Assembly: GCF_033807715.1 (NCBI RefSeq)
Contig: NC_084592.1
Span: forward strand, 21,948,501-22,012,500
Direction: 5' to 3'
Source: Cololabis saira
Lineage: Eukaryota > Chordata > Actinopteri > Beloniformes > Belonidae
Length of the DNA: 64,000 nt
The stretch's first letter is position 1. Each line of letters opens with the position of its first letter. The translations under genes were made by a program, and so were the position numbers. The notes under the pieces were generated by a model that saw only the letters and a program-made list of their open reading frames with translations, was not told the origin of the DNA and ran no database searches. This document shows, one piece after another, positions 60,701 through 64,000 of the stretch.

Positions 60701-63700
60701 GAAAAAGGGAGTACAGTTTGGAAGTTGCAAAAAGTAAATAAACAAATCAATAGATTAAAACAAAACGGAAGACGAAACTGATTTCTAAAGTTACCCTGCA
60801 ATTCAGGATTGAAATATATTCCAATAAAGTTGGGAATGGGGCGGTTTAGAGAAATGAATGAATGAATGATTGATTTTGTGACCCGTAACCAACATTGTGG
60901 AGAAAACTAACCAGGGTTTGCAGTGACGACTGTGAATAAATATGCCGTAAAGCAGGAAAATAAACTATGACTATCAGGTCAAAGAGGGCAAACATTTTGA
61001 ATTTTTCCTCCATGTGTATGTGTTTGCTCTTTTTTCTGATTATTGGAATGTCTTTGTAAAGTCTTTTCAGTAGCCAAAATGTGCCCTACAAATAAAATTG
61101 CCACCTGTTTAAAATAGTGGCTTCAATTTTGGGGATTTTCTTGTACTTTTTATAGCCTTAAATCCCCACCCTGTTCCAAAGTAGCTTTGAAACCGTCTCA
61201 GGAATTAAGATACAAAACTGAATGTATGTTACTTTTTTTTTTGTTTTTGGAGGATGTTCATTAATGTTTTTATTTCTACATAAAAAAAAAAGAAAAAAAG
61301 AAAAACAATCATGGACTCACATTCATGATTTAAAGTTCATGTCACTGTATGTATTGCCATGCACCATTGTTGTCTATAAATTATGTCAAAACACATAAAT
61401 CAGGGTGTACATTTTAAATGAGGCCCCCAAAAATACCAGTTCCATGCAATTAGGTCATAAGTTCCCAAAATATCCAAACACAAATCATCAGCATGGTTGT
61501 CCTAAGTAACAATGATGAAACATACCCAGCCGCGTCGTCAACGCTATCTTCAGAAGGATAAATAGTGGGCATGTAAGATTTGAAGCTGACCTGACAAAAA
61601 GGAGAAAATTAAAACATTATCTTTGTATAGAAAAGCAGCTGACGATTTATGTAACATACCTCCCAGGGCACTTTTTCTTCTGGCACAGGAAACCGTGTGA
61701 GTTTGCTGTTCGGGTAGTAAAGCTGACGAGCGTTTTCATGGAAATACTCCTCTCTCTCCGATAGGCTCCTGAACGAGTCAGGGGACTCGTCTGTTTCAGC
61801 CGAGGCTGCAGGAAGGAGCAGAAGTGCGAGAAAATAGCTCACATGCAGAACATTTTCAACAATAAAAGCAACAAAATGTGAACGATTAATTTGATGCTGA
61901 CTCTGTGATTGGGTTTCTTTTGGAGAAAAACCCTGCGATTTCAGACTGTCCATAATCCACTGCAGAGCTTTGGCTGACTGGGTGACCTGGTGAGACAAAG
62001 TCAGAAAACAAATATGAGGCAAAGTAAAGACATCAAAGCTTTTGATAGCTGCTTAGGCGGGATGAACAGTGCACATCTGGAAGTAAAAGTCAACTAGTAA
62101 ATATGCTGCACAAGTTGCACGGCATGTTCTAAAACATTCCAAAGAGAAGTGCACTACAAACAGAGTAACAAAGAAAAAAAGAGAGTTCAGAACCTGCTTC
62201 TCTAGTCTGGCCAGCCTGTTCAGCATGGCAGCAGAGCTAGTTTCCTCTTCCCTTTCCAGCCGTTCGGATATGGTGGTAACCCTGAAGAAGCAACATTAGC
62301 GTCTGTTTGAAGATCACAGCAACAATCTTTTAATATAATTATATTTATCTCCATTCTTTTTTTTTTAAGAAAAAACAAATACATCAACAGACATTTCCTT
62401 TAAAATTAAAATGATTGATTCATACATTTTTGTAAACATAAAAACTTTGCTTTATGCTTTCAAATACATTTTTTTTATCAAGTCCTGTTTTTCTAGCGTT
62501 CACTTCAGGGTGCTAAAGCGTGTCGAAATATGTATCTGTGGGGATCACAAGATTATTGTCCTGATATAGGAGCTCAAATAAAAAGGTCTGCAACTATTTT
62601 TGCTTCTCTAAGTTTAGAAGACACTGAAGCATAACTTTATTTATCATGAGATCTGATAAGCTTATTTTTGAAAGAGATCCAGTCAAACTTCGCTGCTCAG
62701 GATTTTACTTTTGACTGGTATCGTGGATGCATCTCTCCATGCTCTGGTTCTGCTCCTGCTTTGCTGACTGCAGGTATCTGTCCTTCATCAATGCCTCCCA
62801 GGACAAAAGCACCTCTTCTTCTGTCTGAGAAAGTTCTCTCTCTGGAAAACAGCATCACATGCTCCGTATCAGTGCCTAAACCTATTGTAGGAAAAGCTAC
62901 AGTCATGCATAATTACAGGGACACAGAGGGAGGGACGCAGTTAAGACTTCATTGCATTAACATCTGATGGCAGGATCAGAACTATGGTGCACCATCTGCC
63001 ATGGCTAGTCAACTTAAATAAAATAATAGAACCATTTGTAATAAATTTGATGAAATTCAATAAAGTACTGCTCGAAGAGTCGAGTATTCATAAATAATAA
63101 GGATTCACTCCTTACTGAACTCTTTGTGTTTGATGGGGGGCCTCCGCAGCACTATCCTCCTGATGAACAGGTAGAGATGACTGAAGATGATCAAAGGAGG
63201 AGGGAAAACTGGGCGACTGTGGTACTCCTTGATTAATTGATATCTTTGAAACTTCCAGATCCGATCTGTATTGTCCTGGACTTCCTGGAACGTAAAGCTG
63301 TGGAGACAAGCAAAGAGAAAAGAAAACATCCAGGCTTTGTGGGAGAGGAAGCCAAAACGACTTGCAGGAATTATAATGCGGAGGAAAACTCACTTAAAGA
63401 TGGCTATGAGCAGGTTGAGCAGCAGTATGTTGGCAAAGAGCAGGTAAATACAGAGCATGATGATGGTGATCCACTGAGGAAAGACCGGAGTTTGGTCTCC
63501 ATTCAGCACGGGACACTTCGGCTTCAGAGGATCTGTGGCATTCATGCTGCAGGAGTTCACGTCAAACTCAGCATCTGCAGAAGAAAACATACTTAAACTA
63601 AAACATATGATTGATTAAACCAATTTTAATTATGAACAAAGTAACATTCAATGGCTGTCTCTTTTAAAGAAAGCAACACAAGTATACATCAACTCACTCA

Positions 63701-63873
63701 CAATCAATATTCTTTGGAAAAGTTCCAAATATGATGAGGTAAGGCTCGTAAACCACCCCGCGGATAATCCAGTCCAGCCGGTTCTCATTGTGGATGAGAA
63801 TACCTTGTTTGGCCACCCCATACGCCACCACCCAGATGCTCAGCATAAACATGAAGAAGAACATATCCATCAT
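57753..63873 (-). CDS. trpm2: TRPM2 cation channel, C-terminal half with NUDT9-homology domain (runs off right edge)
   Basis: TRPM2 is a plasma-membrane, calcium-permeable channel opened by ADP-ribose and oxidative stress. Exons, 5' to 3': 63702-63873, 63394-63574, 63116-63297, 62709-62841, 62194-62281, 61902-61986, 61660-61805, 61526-61590, 60517-60546, 60337-60423, 59381-59459, 59186-59287, 57991-58107, 57753-57869; 1584 nt, 527 residues plus stop. Order: S5 ([20 protein letters not shown]), pore loop ([29 protein letters not shown]), S6 ([17 protein letters not shown]), TRP region ([19 protein letters not shown]), a coiled coil (LERLEREEE...[10 protein letters not shown]), then the NUDT9-H domain ([53 protein letters not shown]). 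The Nudix box after LPGG lacks the REUxEE glutamates, so hydrolysis is unlikely. The acceptor of the first exon listed could instead be at 63903. N-terminus is outside the window. Confidence 0.95.
59525..60319 (-). mobile_element. hAT transposon remnant with BED-finger exon (TSD GTCATAAG)
   Basis: Left end TAGTGCTGTCAAGGGATT and right end ...ATAAGACAGCCCTA. Perfect 8-bp duplications GTCATAAG at 59517-59524 and 60320-60327. Sub-terminal GCGATTAATTAAT and ATCGCAATTAACC are the familiar fish hAT ends. It lies in the trpm2 intron between exons 60337-60423 and 59381-59459; its right target duplication begins 8 bp past the donor. Confidence 0.88.
59765..60058 (-). pseudogene. truncated hAT transposase, BED zinc finger
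   Basis: 97 codons: [20 protein letters not shown] then [20 protein letters not shown] and [12 protein letters not shown]. Cys-x2-Cys and His-x3-His spacing fits the BED finger of hAT transposases. Full-length transposases are about 600 residues; the catalytic part is deleted, so it cannot move itself. The frame is intact, so recent decay or a retained DNA-binding piece are both possible. Confidence 0.75.
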
Positions 63874-64000
63874 CTGGAGGGACGAGAGAACCTCAGTCAC
63901 AAACTTGAAATGAGGAGAAAATAAACACAACTGCATGTGGCGACCAAAATGTAAAACTTGTGAAAATCAGGCTCCATCAGTCATCAATGTCGACATACTT

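Noticed and set aside
63237..63596. Plus-strand 119-codon frame over trpm2
   Set aside because: Antisense shadow of the S6 and TRP-region exons.

Overview
The window is vertebrate nuclear DNA, almost certainly from a ray-finned (teleost, probably percomorph) fish. Three intron-rich genes all lie on the minus strand. The rest is full of transposons typical of fish: Tc1/mariner, hAT-like and TTAA-flanked DNA elements, and L2-, L1- and other LINE tails. Many still carry intact target-site duplications. There are also very long microsatellites. I joined exons by protein homology and GT/AG splice sites. The joined reading frames divide exactly by three for all three genes.

Layout from left to right. 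(1) Positions 1-9473 (minus): the 5' two-thirds of a 6-phosphofructokinase gene, liver-type-like (pfkl): 13 exons, 440 codons, running off the left edge. (2) Positions 9.5-16.9 kb: its promoter side and an intergenic stretch with an L2-like LINE, an (AT)n run, a 743-bp hAT-like element, a (CA)86 run and a decayed Tc1 transposon. (3) Positions 20077-29094 (minus): a complete map3k13 (leucine zipper-bearing kinase, LZK) coding region in 13 coding exons, 1010 residues. It has a probable 3.1-kb 3'UTR down to about 16.9 kb and a likely non-coding 5' exon at about 29.5 kb. (4) Positions 30-57 kb: about 27 kb with no recognisable coding exon. It holds candidate distal promoters near 36.2 and 54.2 kb and many mobile elements. 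(5) Positions 57753-63873 (minus): the 3' half of a TRPM2 cation channel gene (pore, S6, TRP region, coiled coil and complete NUDT9-homology domain; 14 exons, 527 residues), running off the right edge.

The three proteins do not form one pathway: one is a glycolytic enzyme, one a JNK/p38-pathway MAP3K of neurons, and one an ADP-ribose/oxidant-gated calcium channel. In human, PFKL and TRPM2 are near neighbours on 21q22.3 while MAP3K13 is on 3q27, so the order pfkl-map3k13-trpm2 differs from the human one.

The most notable structure is a family of five non-autonomous hAT-like elements (termini TAGGRATGGGCG/CGCCCATYCCTA). Four have recognisable 8-bp target duplications. Each carries a long internal (TTCC)n or (TTTC)n tract, so the element, not chance, brings the microsatellites. 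One copy sits 29 bp from a map3k13 splice acceptor. A different BED-finger hAT remnant sits 8 bp from a trpm2 splice donor.
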